From G038396625 sp038396625 (GTDB taxonomy: Bacteria > Bacillota > Clostridia > Peptostreptococcales > Thermotaleaceae): a stretch of 64,000 nt of DNA. The notes under the pieces were generated by a model that worked only from the letters and a program-made list of their open reading frames with translations, made no database searches and was not told the DNA's origin. A program made the translations under genes and the position numbers. The stretch spans positions 3,410,001 through 3,474,000 of the forward strand of contig CP121688.1 in assembly GCA_038396625.1 (NCBI GenBank), in the 5' to 3' direction. Below, piece after piece: positions 1 through 7,300 of the stretch. Within the stretch, counting starts at the first letter, position 1. Each line of letters begins with the position of its first letter.

Positions 1-1133
1 CCACAATTCAATTCATCTTCTGGTTCATATTTACCGATTTTTCTTAAAATATTTCTAATCTCTTCTTCTGTGGCTTTTGGCTTATCAATATGTCGATCAA
101 AAAATCTTTTTGTAAAATTTAGGGTATTTAGGGCTTCTATAGGTTGCTCTACAGGATAGGGTTCTCTCTTCCCGACATATTCCTGTATTTTCTTACATCG
201 CTTAAAAAAGTCTTTCTCCTGTTTTGGCATACCAGGTCCACCTACACAACTTCCTCTACAGGTGTTCACCTCTACACAGACATTTTGGATATTTCCTTGT
301 TGCATCGATTCAAAAACTTCCATGCAATCTTCAATACCATCTACTTTTATGACCTTATATCGATTTTCTTTCTGTTCATTGATAAAACTTGCAATAACGC
401 CACCACCCATAGGGAAACCACTTCCTCTTTGGAATGATTTCTTATCAAATGGTTGTGGTCTCAATTCTTTCAATTGAATATTTTCTTCTTCAAACCATTT
501 TGTTAGTTCTTCAAAGGTCAGCACAGCATCAATAGTACCCTTATGCTGAAAATTAATGGCTTCGATTTTTTTAGCCGCACAAGGTCCGATAAAAACCACA
601 TAACTATCCATGCCATAATCATGCTTTAATATTTTTCCGTGAGCGAGCATAGGGGAAACAATAGGAAACATATATTTTGTCAAGGATGGAAAATAATATT
701 CTACCAAGTAATTAGCAGAAGGACAGCAAGTGGTAATAAGATTGAGGGAATTTTCCTTTTCCATATATTTCTTGTATGCTTCTGCGACAACTTCCGCACC
801 TAGTGCTGTTTCTTCTACTTTTTCAAATCCTAGTTTTTTCAGTGCCGTAACAATTTGTTCTGCTTTTTCCATATCAAATGCCCCTGCAAAAGAAGGGGCT
901 ATACTAGCAATCACTTTTTTATTATTTCTAATGGCATCCTTTACTTCCGCCAGGTCACTTTTAATATCTTTTGCATTTTGAGGGCATACCACCAAACATT
1001 GTCCACATCCAATACATAATTCCTCTACAATAACTGCTTGCTCATTTTTAATCTTAATCGCCTTTACTGGACAAGAACGTAAACATTTATAGCAGTTTTT
1101 ACAATTTGCTTTTGAGAAGTTTAAAACACTCAT
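1..1133 (-). CDS. [FeFe] hydrogenase-like iron-sulfur protein, sensory type (3' end cut by window edge)
   Basis: Partial gene of about 377 codons running off the left edge. The N-terminus has two [4Fe-4S] ferredoxin motifs (C11-x2-C14-x2-C17-x3-C21-P and C40-x2-C43-x2-C46-x3-C50-P). An H-cluster domain follows: L1 is TTCCPS around C136/C137, L2 is GPCAAKKIE around C185, and L3 is TCRGSCVGGPGMP near residue 295. The visible part ends in ELNCG, which would fit the start of an FeS (CGxCGYxxC) domain. In this family that domain is often followed by PAS. GPC in place of MPC and the short N-terminus suggest a sensory or regulatory hydrogenase rather than a bulk catalytic one; this is inference. The start is ATG at 1133, overlapping the upstream stop as ATGA, so the two genes are translationally coupled. 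Confidence 0.85.
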   Translation of the reverse strand, partial: MSVLNFSKANCKNCYKCLRSCPVKAIKIKNEQAVIVEELCIGCGQCLVVCPQNAKDIKSDLAEVKDAIRNNKKVIASIAPSFAGAFDMEKAEQIVTALKKLGFEKVEETALGAEVVAEAYKKYMEKENSLNLITTCCPSANYLVEYYFPSLTKYMFPIVSPMLAHGKILKHDYGMDSYVVFIGPCAAKKIEAINFQHKGTIDAVLTFEELTKWFEEENIQLKELRPQPFDKKSFQRGSGFPMGGGVIASFINEQKENRYKVIKVDGIEDCMEVFESMQQGNIQNVCVEVNTCRGSCVGGPGMPKQEKDFFKRCKKIQEYVGKREPYPVEQPIEALNTLNFTKRFFDRHIDKPKATEEEIRNILRKIGKYEPEDELNC

Positions 1134-1381
1134 TTTTGTAACCTCCCAGAAACAAATTCATCAAAAAATACTTCCACTTGCTTTTCATCCACAGAGATGA
1201 CTGGACCCTCGTCTATCTTTACAGAAACTGCCTGCATGCATTCGCCAAGACAAAAAGCCGCTTTTATCTCCACGCGATCTTCTAACTGTCGTTCACTAAT
1301 CAGTTTTTGTATTCCATGAATTACATTATAGGCCCCTTTCAAGTGGCAAGCACTACCTATACACACATGAATCGTTATCAT
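1130..1381 (-). CDS. Thioredoxin-like [2Fe-2S] ferredoxin-domain protein
   Basis: 83 residues with the four-cysteine signature of the NuoE/TRX-like ferredoxin family: C7-x4-C12 (CIGSAC) and C44-x3-C48 (CLGEC). Such single-domain proteins pass electrons to or from hydrogenases and flavoproteins. The ATG at 1381 is preceded by GGGGGCG at about 9 bases. The longer in-frame extension to 1459 has no family similarity and crosses the leader, so I rejected it. The stop overlaps the start of the hydrogenase-like gene by four bases, forming a two-gene operon at least. Electron-transfer partner of that protein is the likely role, inferred from context. Confidence 0.85.
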   Translation of the reverse strand: MITIHVCIGSACHLKGAYNVIHGIQKLISERQLEDRVEIKAAFCLGECMQAVSVKIDEGPVISVDEKQVEVFFDEFVSGRLQK

Positions 1382-1486
1382 GTTCAATACGCCCCCATTT
1401 CTATACAATTTTCTAACTTGATGGCTCTGTATAGATTGATTCTTATGCTTTTTAAACACTGTTGATCTGTTCTTAATTACATAAAC

Positions 1487-1515
1487 AGTATACTATTATG
1501 TTAAAATTTTATCAA
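1487..1515 (-). promoter_or_regulatory. Sigma-A-type promoter of the [2Fe-2S]/hydrogenase operon
   Basis: On the minus strand: TTGATA (1510-1515), 17-base spacer, TATACT (1487-1492). It lies about 100 bases before the [2Fe-2S] gene. A TGTCGAA heptamer (1535-1541) matching the core of a Spo0A box lies just upstream of the -35 element. Confidence 0.65.
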
Positions 1516-1718
1516 GCATTTTGGCTGTTTTATTTTCGACATTTTTCTACAAATCCTTTTTGTTCTAGGTTAATATGGGTTATTCAATGTATAGAAAATG
1601 TCTTCCAATATCATTTTACATCATGTCCTACTTTTTACGAGCAAACAGCAGGGCAGTCATTCCTCTAAGAGGATATTATATTGATAAAAATCTATCTATT
1701 GTTATCCTTTAATAGTCT
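1516..1718. other. Intergenic stretch without a recognised gene
   Basis: Contains the Spo0A-box-like TGTCGAA (minus, 1535-1541) and a short inverted repeat TCCTC-TTA-GAGGA near 1662-1674 that could form a weak hairpin. I see no ORF with a ribosome-binding site here. Confidence 0.4.
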
Positions 1719-1808
1719 CTATAAGCCTTTCATTATGTTGCTTGCACAGAATAGAATTGCCACACATAAAACACATACCATAATCCAGACAATTCGTTTT
1801 TTCAACAC
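1719..1808 (-). CDS. Possible 29-residue membrane peptide (GTG start)
   Basis: GTG at 1808 is preceded by a strong GGAGGGGGAT ribosome-binding site with 5 bases between GGAGG and GTG. The product is about 29 residues: a basic start (MLKKR), one hydrophobic helix rich in Val, Leu, Cys and Ile, then a short NIMKGL end. The same frame is open upstream to an ATG at 1880 (53 codons in all, with a second hydrophobic patch FLVWGL), but that ATG has no ribosome-binding site. I do not recognise the family. It follows cwlD on the same strand after the DnaA-box cluster. It may be a real single-span peptide or a chance ORF. Confidence 0.4.
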   Translation of the reverse strand: MLKKRIVWIMVCVLCVAILFCASNIMKGL

Positions 1809-1953
1809 ATCCCCCTCCTTGCATACTACATTATATGCATTAGCGGGAAGTCCCCATACCAAAAATCCAATTCCTGTCATTGTAGGTATTTACGCCATAG
1901 GAAGCTGCATGTGCATAGCTTCTTAACAAAAATAAAGCTTTATTTTATGTTAA

Positions 1954-2157
1954 TGTGGATAAATCATGTGAATAAACCTTCTTCATTATCTCTTGAAATT
2001 CTAAGGCTTGTACCTTTTTTTTGATGCTTGTCCACATGCTTAGGTTTTATAAAATTGCAACCTATGGATAAAATTGTGGATAAGTTCATTTGGCTATTCT
2101 TGTTGATTCTGCCTAGTTGTGAGCTATTGCAAAAATTTTATTCACACTTTATCCACA
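1954..2157. promoter_or_regulatory. DnaA-box cluster
   Basis: Five perfect TTATNCACA boxes: minus strand at 1954-1962 (TTATCCACA), 1967-1975 (TTATTCACA) and 2075-2083 (TTATCCACA); plus strand at 2138-2146 (TTATTCACA) and 2149-2157 (TTATCCACA). Two one-mismatch boxes lie between: TTGTCCACA at 2028-2036 (plus) and TTATCCATA at 2063-2071 (minus). Perfect boxes pair at 13- and 11-base start-to-start spacing at both ends. This density in 204 bases is far above chance. No dnaA, dnaN or obvious unwinding element is nearby, so a DnaA-titrating or DnaA-regulated site is more likely than an origin. Confidence 0.85.
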
Positions 2158-2170
2158 GTATATTTTTTTG

Positions 2171-2893
2171 TTAATGAGCATTTTCTTCTCTATCTTCATG
2201 AAAATATCTTACAATGCCAATATATATCGCCCAAGCCACTTTTTCTTGGTATGTAGGATTTTTTAATAGATTTTCCTCTTTGGCATTCGATAAAAATCCG
2301 CATTCTACTAGCACACTAGGTATTATGCAGGATTTAAGTAAATATACATCGTTTTTTTGTTTTGATACCCTATGATTCCCATTGTTCAACACACGAACTA
2401 ATTCTTCTTGTATCATTTCTGCCAATACTTTACTTTCATCTGAGTCCTTGGGGTAAAAAGTCTGGGCGCCATAATATTGAGGCTGTGGAAAACTATTTAA
2501 ATGGATGGATACAAATAGATCTGCCTGACTTTCTTTAACTAATTTTTTACGATTACGTAAATCTTCATTTTTTTTATCTCTTATTCTACCTGTATCTGAA
2601 TATAAACCTACGTCATCATCCCGTGTGAGCAAGACAATTGCACCTTTTTGTTCCAACAGTTTCCTCAGCCTTAAAGCAATTTCTAGATTAATATGACTTT
2701 CCACTATCCCACTTTTTCCTACTGCTCCTCCGTCGATGCCCCCATGCCCTGCATCCACGATAATGACCTTATCTAAAGTCCTTACATGAAAAACCTCTAA
2801 TGTTTTATGACCCCAAATGCTTATAAGCAACATTCCTGTTATCAATAAGGCTGATACCATGAGGGATTTTTTTCTGATAGGCCATACTTTCAT
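2171..2893 (-). CDS. cwlD: N-acetylmuramoyl-L-alanine amidase CwlD (spore cortex)
   Basis: 240 residues, matching the usual CwlD length of about 237. An N-terminal membrane anchor (about residues 10-27) precedes an Amidase_3 domain. Zinc ligands are visible: H50 in DAGHGG, the Glu of VESHINLE and the His of SIHLNS; the catalytic Glu lies in ECGFLSN. CwlD removes the peptide side chain from muramic acid so that muramic-delta-lactam can form in the spore cortex. ATG at 2893 has AAGGAG nine bases upstream; an in-frame extension to 2971 lacks a ribosome-binding site. The gene ends 14 bases before the DnaA-box cluster and follows a metallopeptidase lipoprotein gene. Confidence 0.92.
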   Translation of the reverse strand: MKVWPIRKKSLMVSALLITGMLLISIWGHKTLEVFHVRTLDKVIIVDAGHGGIDGGAVGKSGIVESHINLEIALRLRKLLEQKGAIVLLTRDDDVGLYSDTGRIRDKKNEDLRNRKKLVKESQADLFVSIHLNSFPQPQYYGAQTFYPKDSDESKVLAEMIQEELVRVLNNGNHRVSKQKNDVYLLKSCIIPSVLVECGFLSNAKEENLLKNPTYQEKVAWAIYIGIVRYFHEDREENAH

Positions 2894-2981
2894 CAGCGTC
2901 TTCTCCTTCCTCTTCTTTCTATTATTCATCCTATTCATTTGAAAACAAATATATGAAGAAGAAGGCAACAAAAAATTTTTA

Positions 2982-4109
2982 TTACTGTATTTGCAAATAT
3001 TTTTCCCATTGTTTATCTAATTTCTTTACATCTATTCCTAACACTGCTGGAACAACTTCATGAAATCGCTGAATGGATTTTTGATCTACTTCTACACCTG
3101 TCCCTTTTTGGTAGGGATACTTTCCTAAGGCTTCAACGATTTGTTTGACTTTTTCTAGACCATAGGATTCTATCATAAATTTTACAATCATGCCTGCACT
3201 GTCATAATAGTTGCTAATTTCTTCATGATCCTTCATTTTTTCAAGGTTTTTGCTTTCTAACTTTTCTATGTTCATCCATTGATCTTTATATGTGTTGAGA
3301 TAGTATTCTTTACTTCGATATTCAAAAGGTTCATCAGGGAAATCTCCAAAATAGACTGCTAATCCCTCCGTAAACCAATAGGGTAAATTATTATTTGATT
3401 TTTGAATGGTTAGTTTGTGGATTAGCTCATGCTCTAAAATATCTTTATAGGTTCCTTCATCATTAAATTGTGTGGTTTTAATAGATTCAGGATATTCATA
3501 CCATCCTGCAAATTGCCAGGTAAATGATAGTTTAACAGATTGTCTTAATCGCTCTCTATCTTGATAAATCTTGATGGTAATAGGTGCAGCTACCGTTTCC
3601 CCATATCGTCGAAAAACATTCCCATAGGCCTTTTCACATATTTTAGCTACAGATTGTGCATACGCTTTAGATTGCGCGTCATATTTGATCTTAAAATGTT
3701 TTGTCTCTATTTCCTCAAACATTAGATCATGATCCTTCCAGTGGCCGTTTTCTTTTATCAGCACCAAAGGAATTTGCATCTCATAATATTGTCCTTGATA
3801 TTTATAGCTCTGTATCACGTTTACTGTCACTTTCTCTTTATTCAGTATGTTCATTTCTTTTATTTCAAGCCTATAGTCTTTGATAGCATTATTTTGAATA
3901 TCCCTTATCCAGCTTTGTTTTTCTGCGACATATTCAGTCTCTTTTTTAGAAATGGTATTCATATAATCTTCTATTTGCCTTTCCTGAACATATCGTTCCT
4001 GTGTCTGTACAAAGTTTTTTATCTCTTTCTCTATGGCATGATCATTACATCCTATCCCTACTATCCACAATATAAGAATGCCTAATAGTCCAGTGAAATA
4101 TTTTTTCAT
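2982..4109 (-). CDS. Putative lipoprotein with peptidase MA-like (gluzincin) domain
   Basis: 375 residues. The N-terminus is a signal sequence ending at C21 in a lipobox-like VGIGC, so it is probably a membrane-anchored lipoprotein. The C-terminal half has HELIH, a zinc HExxH motif, followed by WFTEGLAVYF, whose Glu fits the third zinc ligand of gluzincins of the peptidase MA type. The substrate is unknown. ATG at 4109 is preceded by GAAGGAG; the GTG at 4124 lies inside that site and was rejected. It ends 88 bases before cwlD on the same strand, which suggests a cell-envelope or spore-related role, but that is only context. Confidence 0.7.
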   Translation of the reverse strand: MKKYFTGLLGILILWIVGIGCNDHAIEKEIKNFVQTQERYVQERQIEDYMNTISKKETEYVAEKQSWIRDIQNNAIKDYRLEIKEMNILNKEKVTVNVIQSYKYQGQYYEMQIPLVLIKENGHWKDHDLMFEEIETKHFKIKYDAQSKAYAQSVAKICEKAYGNVFRRYGETVAAPITIKIYQDRERLRQSVKLSFTWQFAGWYEYPESIKTTQFNDEGTYKDILEHELIHKLTIQKSNNNLPYWFTEGLAVYFGDFPDEPFEYRSKEYYLNTYKDQWMNIEKLESKNLEKMKDHEEISNYYDSAGMIVKFMIESYGLEKVKQIVEALGKYPYQKGTGVEVDQKSIQRFHEVVPAVLGIDVKKLDKQWEKYLQIQ

Positions 4110-4134
4110 CTTTTTCTCCTTCACCGATATCTAT

Positions 4135-4464
4135 TTATTCCTCTATTTTGATATATCCTTTTTGTACTAATTTTTCTATATGTTCATCTACTTTTTCCTT
4201 GATATTAATTCCATATTGCTCCTCTAATACAAACATCATCGATACAGCCACCTGTGCCACATCTAACAATTCTTTGCTAATCATTTCAGCTACACTTTTT
4301 TCTTCTACATCAATCTGCTCCCCATTCATTCCTCTAAATTTTCCTATGACTTGTGCCAGCTCACCTGCTTCCTCCATAAGCTTCAAACAAGTAGATTCTA
4401 ACCCGGGTCGTAAGTTATTTAATTTCGGAAGACTAATTTGTTTAAATACTGTGTATTCGTTCAT
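4135..4464 (-). CDS. MazG-like nucleotide pyrophosphohydrolase domain protein
   Basis: 109 residues. It carries the all-alpha NTP pyrophosphatase pattern: KLMEEAGELAQVIGKFRG (an ExxE-type metal site) and KELLDVAQVAVSMMFVLEE (ExxD). Family members hydrolyse non-canonical or excess NTPs to NMP and pyrophosphate with magnesium. A single short domain is typical of the MazG-like housekeeping group. ATG at 4464 has AGAAAGGAG in front. It lies 25 bases before the lipoprotein peptidase gene and may be cotranscribed with it. The substrate cannot be told from sequence. Confidence 0.8.
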   Translation of the reverse strand: MNEYTVFKQISLPKLNNLRPGLESTCLKLMEEAGELAQVIGKFRGMNGEQIDVEEKSVAEMISKELLDVAQVAVSMMFVLEEQYGINIKEKVDEHIEKLVQKGYIKIEE

Positions 4465-4560
4465 CAGATTTCTCCTTTCTATTTTGCATACCTTATTTAT
4501 TCTTCATCTTTCATTGTATATGGATTCAAAAATATTTCAAATATATTTTGGGATTTTACA

Positions 4561-4589
4561 TTGCTTTTTTTTCTAACTTCGTATATAAT
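4561..4589 (+). promoter_or_regulatory. Candidate promoter for the Spo0E-like gene
   Basis: TTGCTT (4561-4566), 17 bases, TATAAT (4584-4589) on the plus strand. It would give a leader of about 120 bases. The -35 is imperfect and the region is AT-rich. Confidence 0.4.
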
Positions 4590-4714
4590 AAATTTAATCA
4601 GTATTTTACATTTTATTACAAATTTGTCATATTATTACTTATTTTGACACAAACCTTTGTAAGCACAAGGGGCTTTTTGAGTTTTTTGTCATTTTTTGAA
4701 AAGGGGGAAGAACC

Positions 4715-4876
4715 ATGTCGAACCAACAACTAAAGAGGATGATGAGGGAAGTAAATCAAGAGCTATGTATTTTATTAGAACAAAATCGCTATGATTTGCA
4801 AACGCCTGCTATTATTTCATGTAGTCAAAGACTGGATCTATTAATTGTAGCTTATATGCAAACTGCAAAAAAATAA
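4715..4876 (+). CDS. Spo0E family aspartyl-phosphate phosphatase (small)
   Basis: 53 residues, starting at ATG 4715 with AAGGGGGAAG upstream. The C-terminal half contains SCSQRLDLLIVAYMQ, matching the Spo0E signature SxxLDxLIxxY. The rest is two predicted short helices, as in the family. Spo0E-type proteins dephosphorylate Spo0A~P and delay sporulation. It is one of two plus-strand genes I support in the window and is divergent from the mazG-like gene. A terminator follows at once. A TGTCGAA heptamer covering the start codon resembles a Spo0A-box core, but this may be chance. Confidence 0.82.
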   Translation: MSNQQLKRMMREVNQELCILLEQNRYDLQTPAIISCSQRLDLLIVAYMQTAKK

Positions 4877-4877
4877 T

Positions 4878-4910
4878 AAGGAGCTTTTTATGCTCCTTAC
4901 TGTTTTTATT
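4878..4910. terminator. Terminator between the convergent Spo0E-like and AI-2E genes
   Basis: Stem AAGGAGC (4878-4884) with GCTCCTT (4892-4898), then a T-rich tract on the plus strand. It lies two bases after the Spo0E-like stop and probably serves both strands. Confidence 0.75.
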
Positions 4911-6090
4911 CTTTTATTTCGTTGATTTCATCCATCATGCTTTTTTCCTGCAACCTTTTATCTACAAAGCGCCTCACTGCCACTACCATTACTGAAATTG
5001 CAGGAACGCCTAAAAACATACCAATTACACCGAATAAACTACCTCCTAGTACGATGGAAAATATAATCCACAGTGGATTTAGACCCATCTTATCTCCTAA
5101 TATTTTTGGTGTTAAATAGAAACTATCAAATTGCTGAAGTATAAACAAAAATAACAGAACCCATAATGCCTTCACTGGACTGTAAAAGGATACAAAAATG
5201 AATCCAATAACTTCTCCAATAAGTGGTCCAAAATAAGGAATCATGTTAGTAATGCCTACAATCAAACTAATCAACAAGATATAGGGGCTTTTCATTAGCG
5301 ATAATCCTATAAAGCACATCACGCCTATAATAAAGGAGTCTATTGACTTCCCTATCACAAACTTTACAAAAATGGTATCCGCTTCCTTACAAAATTGCTT
5401 TAAATGATTTACATATTTGTCTGGTAATAAGGCCCGTAATAATCTTTCAGATTCTTTAATCAACGCATCTTTATCGATCAAAATATAGAAGGAAACGATC
5501 ACTGCTAAAATAATATTAAAAATACTAGATGTCGCCGCAATCAAACCTGTTAATAAATTATTTAAGCTTCTTTGAAAAATTTGGCTCATTCTATAAAATA
5601 TCTGATTGATATTTTCTTCTATCGTCTGTCCAATATTATAAACATCATTGCTATATAAATTATTCACCCAAGCAATCATTTTGCTTTCGTTCTCATAAAT
5701 AAACTCTGGCAGCCCACTTAGTAAATCCCTAATATTCATTACTAACCTTGGCATCATATGAACAGCAGCCCAAGAAATCATGCACCCCAAAAAAATAAAC
5801 ACACATAGCGTACTCATGAGTCTACTATAGCGATTGATTTTTTTATCCTTTATGAATCCTTGGATCACATTTTTATCCACCCATTTTATAACAGGATTCA
5901 TGATATATGCCATAATTACCCCTAAAATAAAAGGTTTGAAGGTTGCTAAAATGGTTCCAATCTTCTCCGAAAAAGAAGAATACACCCCATCCATATTATC
6001 CATAAACTTATAGAATATGATCCCTACTATCACGATCATCAGTATGTTGATATAATGACTTAAATTCCTTCGATTATACTTATACTTCAT
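4906..6090 (-). CDS. AI-2E family transporter (membrane permease)
   Basis: 394 residues with about seven to eight membrane spans. The layout is typical of the family: two N-terminal helices, a long soluble segment at about 130-190, then a C-terminal helix bundle containing NMIPYFGPLIGE, the conserved family motif. Members export small molecules (AI-2, or Na+/H+ in some alkaliphiles); the substrate is not predictable here. ATG at 6090 is chosen because AAGGA lies eight bases upstream; the ATG at 6099 overlaps that site. It is likely a single-gene transcript. Confidence 0.88.
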   Translation of the reverse strand: MKYKYNRRNLSHYINILMIVIVGIIFYKFMDNMDGVYSSFSEKIGTILATFKPFILGVIMAYIMNPVIKWVDKNVIQGFIKDKKINRYSRLMSTLCVFIFLGCMISWAAVHMMPRLVMNIRDLLSGLPEFIYENESKMIAWVNNLYSNDVYNIGQTIEENINQIFYRMSQIFQRSLNNLLTGLIAATSSIFNIILAVIVSFYILIDKDALIKESERLLRALLPDKYVNHLKQFCKEADTIFVKFVIGKSIDSFIIGVMCFIGLSLMKSPYILLISLIVGITNMIPYFGPLIGEVIGFIFVSFYSPVKALWVLLFLFILQQFDSFYLTPKILGDKMGLNPLWIIFSIVLGGSLFGVIGMFLGVPAISVMVVAVRRFVDKRLQEKSMMDEINEIKE

Positions 6091-6190
6091 TGCAATCATC
6101 CTTACTCTTCTGTTAGTATAGCTATATTATACATAACTTTTTGATTTTTTACTACATTTAAAAAATCTACATGTCAAAACTATTGCTTTC

Positions 6191-6232
6191 AATATAAAAA
6201 CACACTACTTAGCTTCAACCTAAGTAGCGTGT
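6191..6232 (-). terminator. Terminator after rplM-rpsI
   Basis: Minus-strand hairpin pairing about 6201-6212 with 6219-6232 (CTACTTAG/CTAAGTAG core), then TTTTTATATT. It closes the rplM-rpsI transcript. Confidence 0.85.
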
Positions 6233-6309
6233 CATACTTGTTCTCACATATTAACAAACATATCGAAGTCTTGTTAATGTAATATCTATGAAATTGATTG
6301 TTAGTAAAA

Positions 6310-6702
6310 TTATCTCTTTGAGAACTGAGGTGCACGTCTTGCTTTCTTTAAACCATACTTCTTTCTTTCTTTCATTCTTGGATCTCTTGTCAAGAAACCT
6401 GCTTTTTTAAGAATTGGACGAAGTTCTCCGTCTGCCTTTAATAATGCTCTTGATATACCATGTCTTAAAGCGCCAGCCTGACCTGTAAATCCACCACCTA
6501 GAACCTTCGCTAAAACATCAAATTTTCCTTCAGTTTCAGTAAGTACAAGGGGCATTCTAATATCTCTCTTTAAGGTTTCATAGTCACAATAATCATCTAT
6601 ATCTCTTCCGTTAATGGTGATTTTTCCTTCTCCAGGAACTAATCTTACTCTTGCAATGGAAGTTTTTCTTCTACCTGTTCCGTAGTATTGTACTCTAGCC
6701 AT
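6310..6702 (-). CDS. rpsI: 30S ribosomal protein S9
   Basis: 130 residues, the standard length. It begins with the conserved YYGTGRRKTSIARV block and ends in the invariant RRAPQFSKR tail, which reaches toward the P-site tRNA. It lies 25 bases after rplM with a good ribosome-binding site, forming the usual rplM-rpsI pair, and is followed by a strong terminator. Confidence 0.98.
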   Translation of the reverse strand: MARVQYYGTGRRKTSIARVRLVPGEGKITINGRDIDDYCDYETLKRDIRMPLVLTETEGKFDVLAKVLGGGFTGQAGALRHGISRALLKADGELRPILKKAGFLTRDPRMKERKKYGLKKARRAPQFSKR

Positions 6703-6727
6703 GATATTTCCTCCTCTCCTATCAATG

Positions 6728-7156
6728 TTATATATCTAACACTTCTGGCTTTTGAGCTTCATGATTATGCTCAGATCCACTGTATACTTTCAATTTTTTA
6801 AACATCTGTCTTCCTAAACTGTTTTTAGGAAGCATTCCTTTTACCGCTTGAGCGATAATATCTTCTGGTTTCTTCGCAAGCATTTGTTTGTATGTCATTT
6901 CTTTTAAACCACCTGGATAACCTGTATGATGTCTATACAGCTTTTGTTCCATTTTCTTTCCTGTTACTGCAACTTTTTCTGCATTTACAACAATAACAAA
7001 ATCTCCTGTATCTACATGAGGTGTATATGTTGGTTTGTTTTTTCCTCTTAAAATAGATGCAACTTGAGAAGCTAAACGACCCAATGTTTTTCCATCAGCG
7101 TCTACTACATACCACTTTCTCTCCACTTCATGTGGCTTTGCAACGAATGATTTCAT
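6728..7156 (-). CDS. rplM: 50S ribosomal protein L13
   Basis: 142 residues, normal for L13. It contains the VVDADGKTLGRLAS block and the RGKNKPTYTPHVDTGD block. ATG at 7156 follows TTAGGAGGGAAACTC; an in-frame extension to 7186 has no such site. It is the first gene of rplM-rpsI, with its own near-consensus promoter and a probable L13 autoregulatory leader. Confidence 0.98.
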   Translation of the reverse strand: MKSFVAKPHEVERKWYVVDADGKTLGRLASQVASILRGKNKPTYTPHVDTGDFVIVVNAEKVAVTGKKMEQKLYRHHTGYPGGLKEMTYKQMLAKKPEDIIAQAVKGMLPKNSLGRQMFKKLKVYSGSEHNHEAQKPEVLDI

Positions 7157-7202
7157 GAGTTTCCCTCCTAACACTACTTTTGGCATTCATCTGTACGTAT
7201 CT

Positions 7203-7250
7203 ATATATAAAAAACCCGGGGCTAGTGGATTTTTTAATATGCACATTACC
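7203..7250 (-). ncRNA. Probable L13 leader (autoregulatory 5' UTR of rplM)
   Basis: The transcript between the promoter and rplM contains a short segment in which AAAAAA-N-CC pairs with GG-N-TTTTTT around a CTAGCCCC core (plus 7209-7235). Position, size and the CACTAGCCCCGGG core resemble the L13 leader of low-GC Gram-positive bacteria. The assignment rests on recalled similarity and needs a covariance-model search. Confidence 0.55.
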
Positions 7251-7256
7251 TTATAT

Positions 7257-7285
7257 ATTCTAATACATGTACCCGTGTGTGTCAA
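7257..7285 (-). promoter_or_regulatory. Promoter of rplM-rpsI
   Basis: TTGACA (7280-7285), 17 bases, TAGAAT (7257-7262) on the minus strand; a perfect -35 and five of six -10 bases. It lies just after the truA stop. Confidence 0.85.
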
Positions 7286-7300
7286 GGATTAATTGCGTTT

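Noticed and set aside
1681..1926. 81-codon plus-strand frame near cwlD
   Set aside because: Starts with TTG without a ribosome-binding site and lies opposite the better-supported minus-strand small frame.
1954..2157. DnaA-box cluster as the chromosomal origin
   Set aside because: No dnaA, dnaN or rpmH nearby, and no clear unwinding element or DnaA-trio-like repeats beside the boxes.
4716..4722. TGTCGAA at the Spo0E-like start codon as a Spo0A box
   Set aside because: Seven-base match only, overlapping a start codon; kept as a remark, not a feature.
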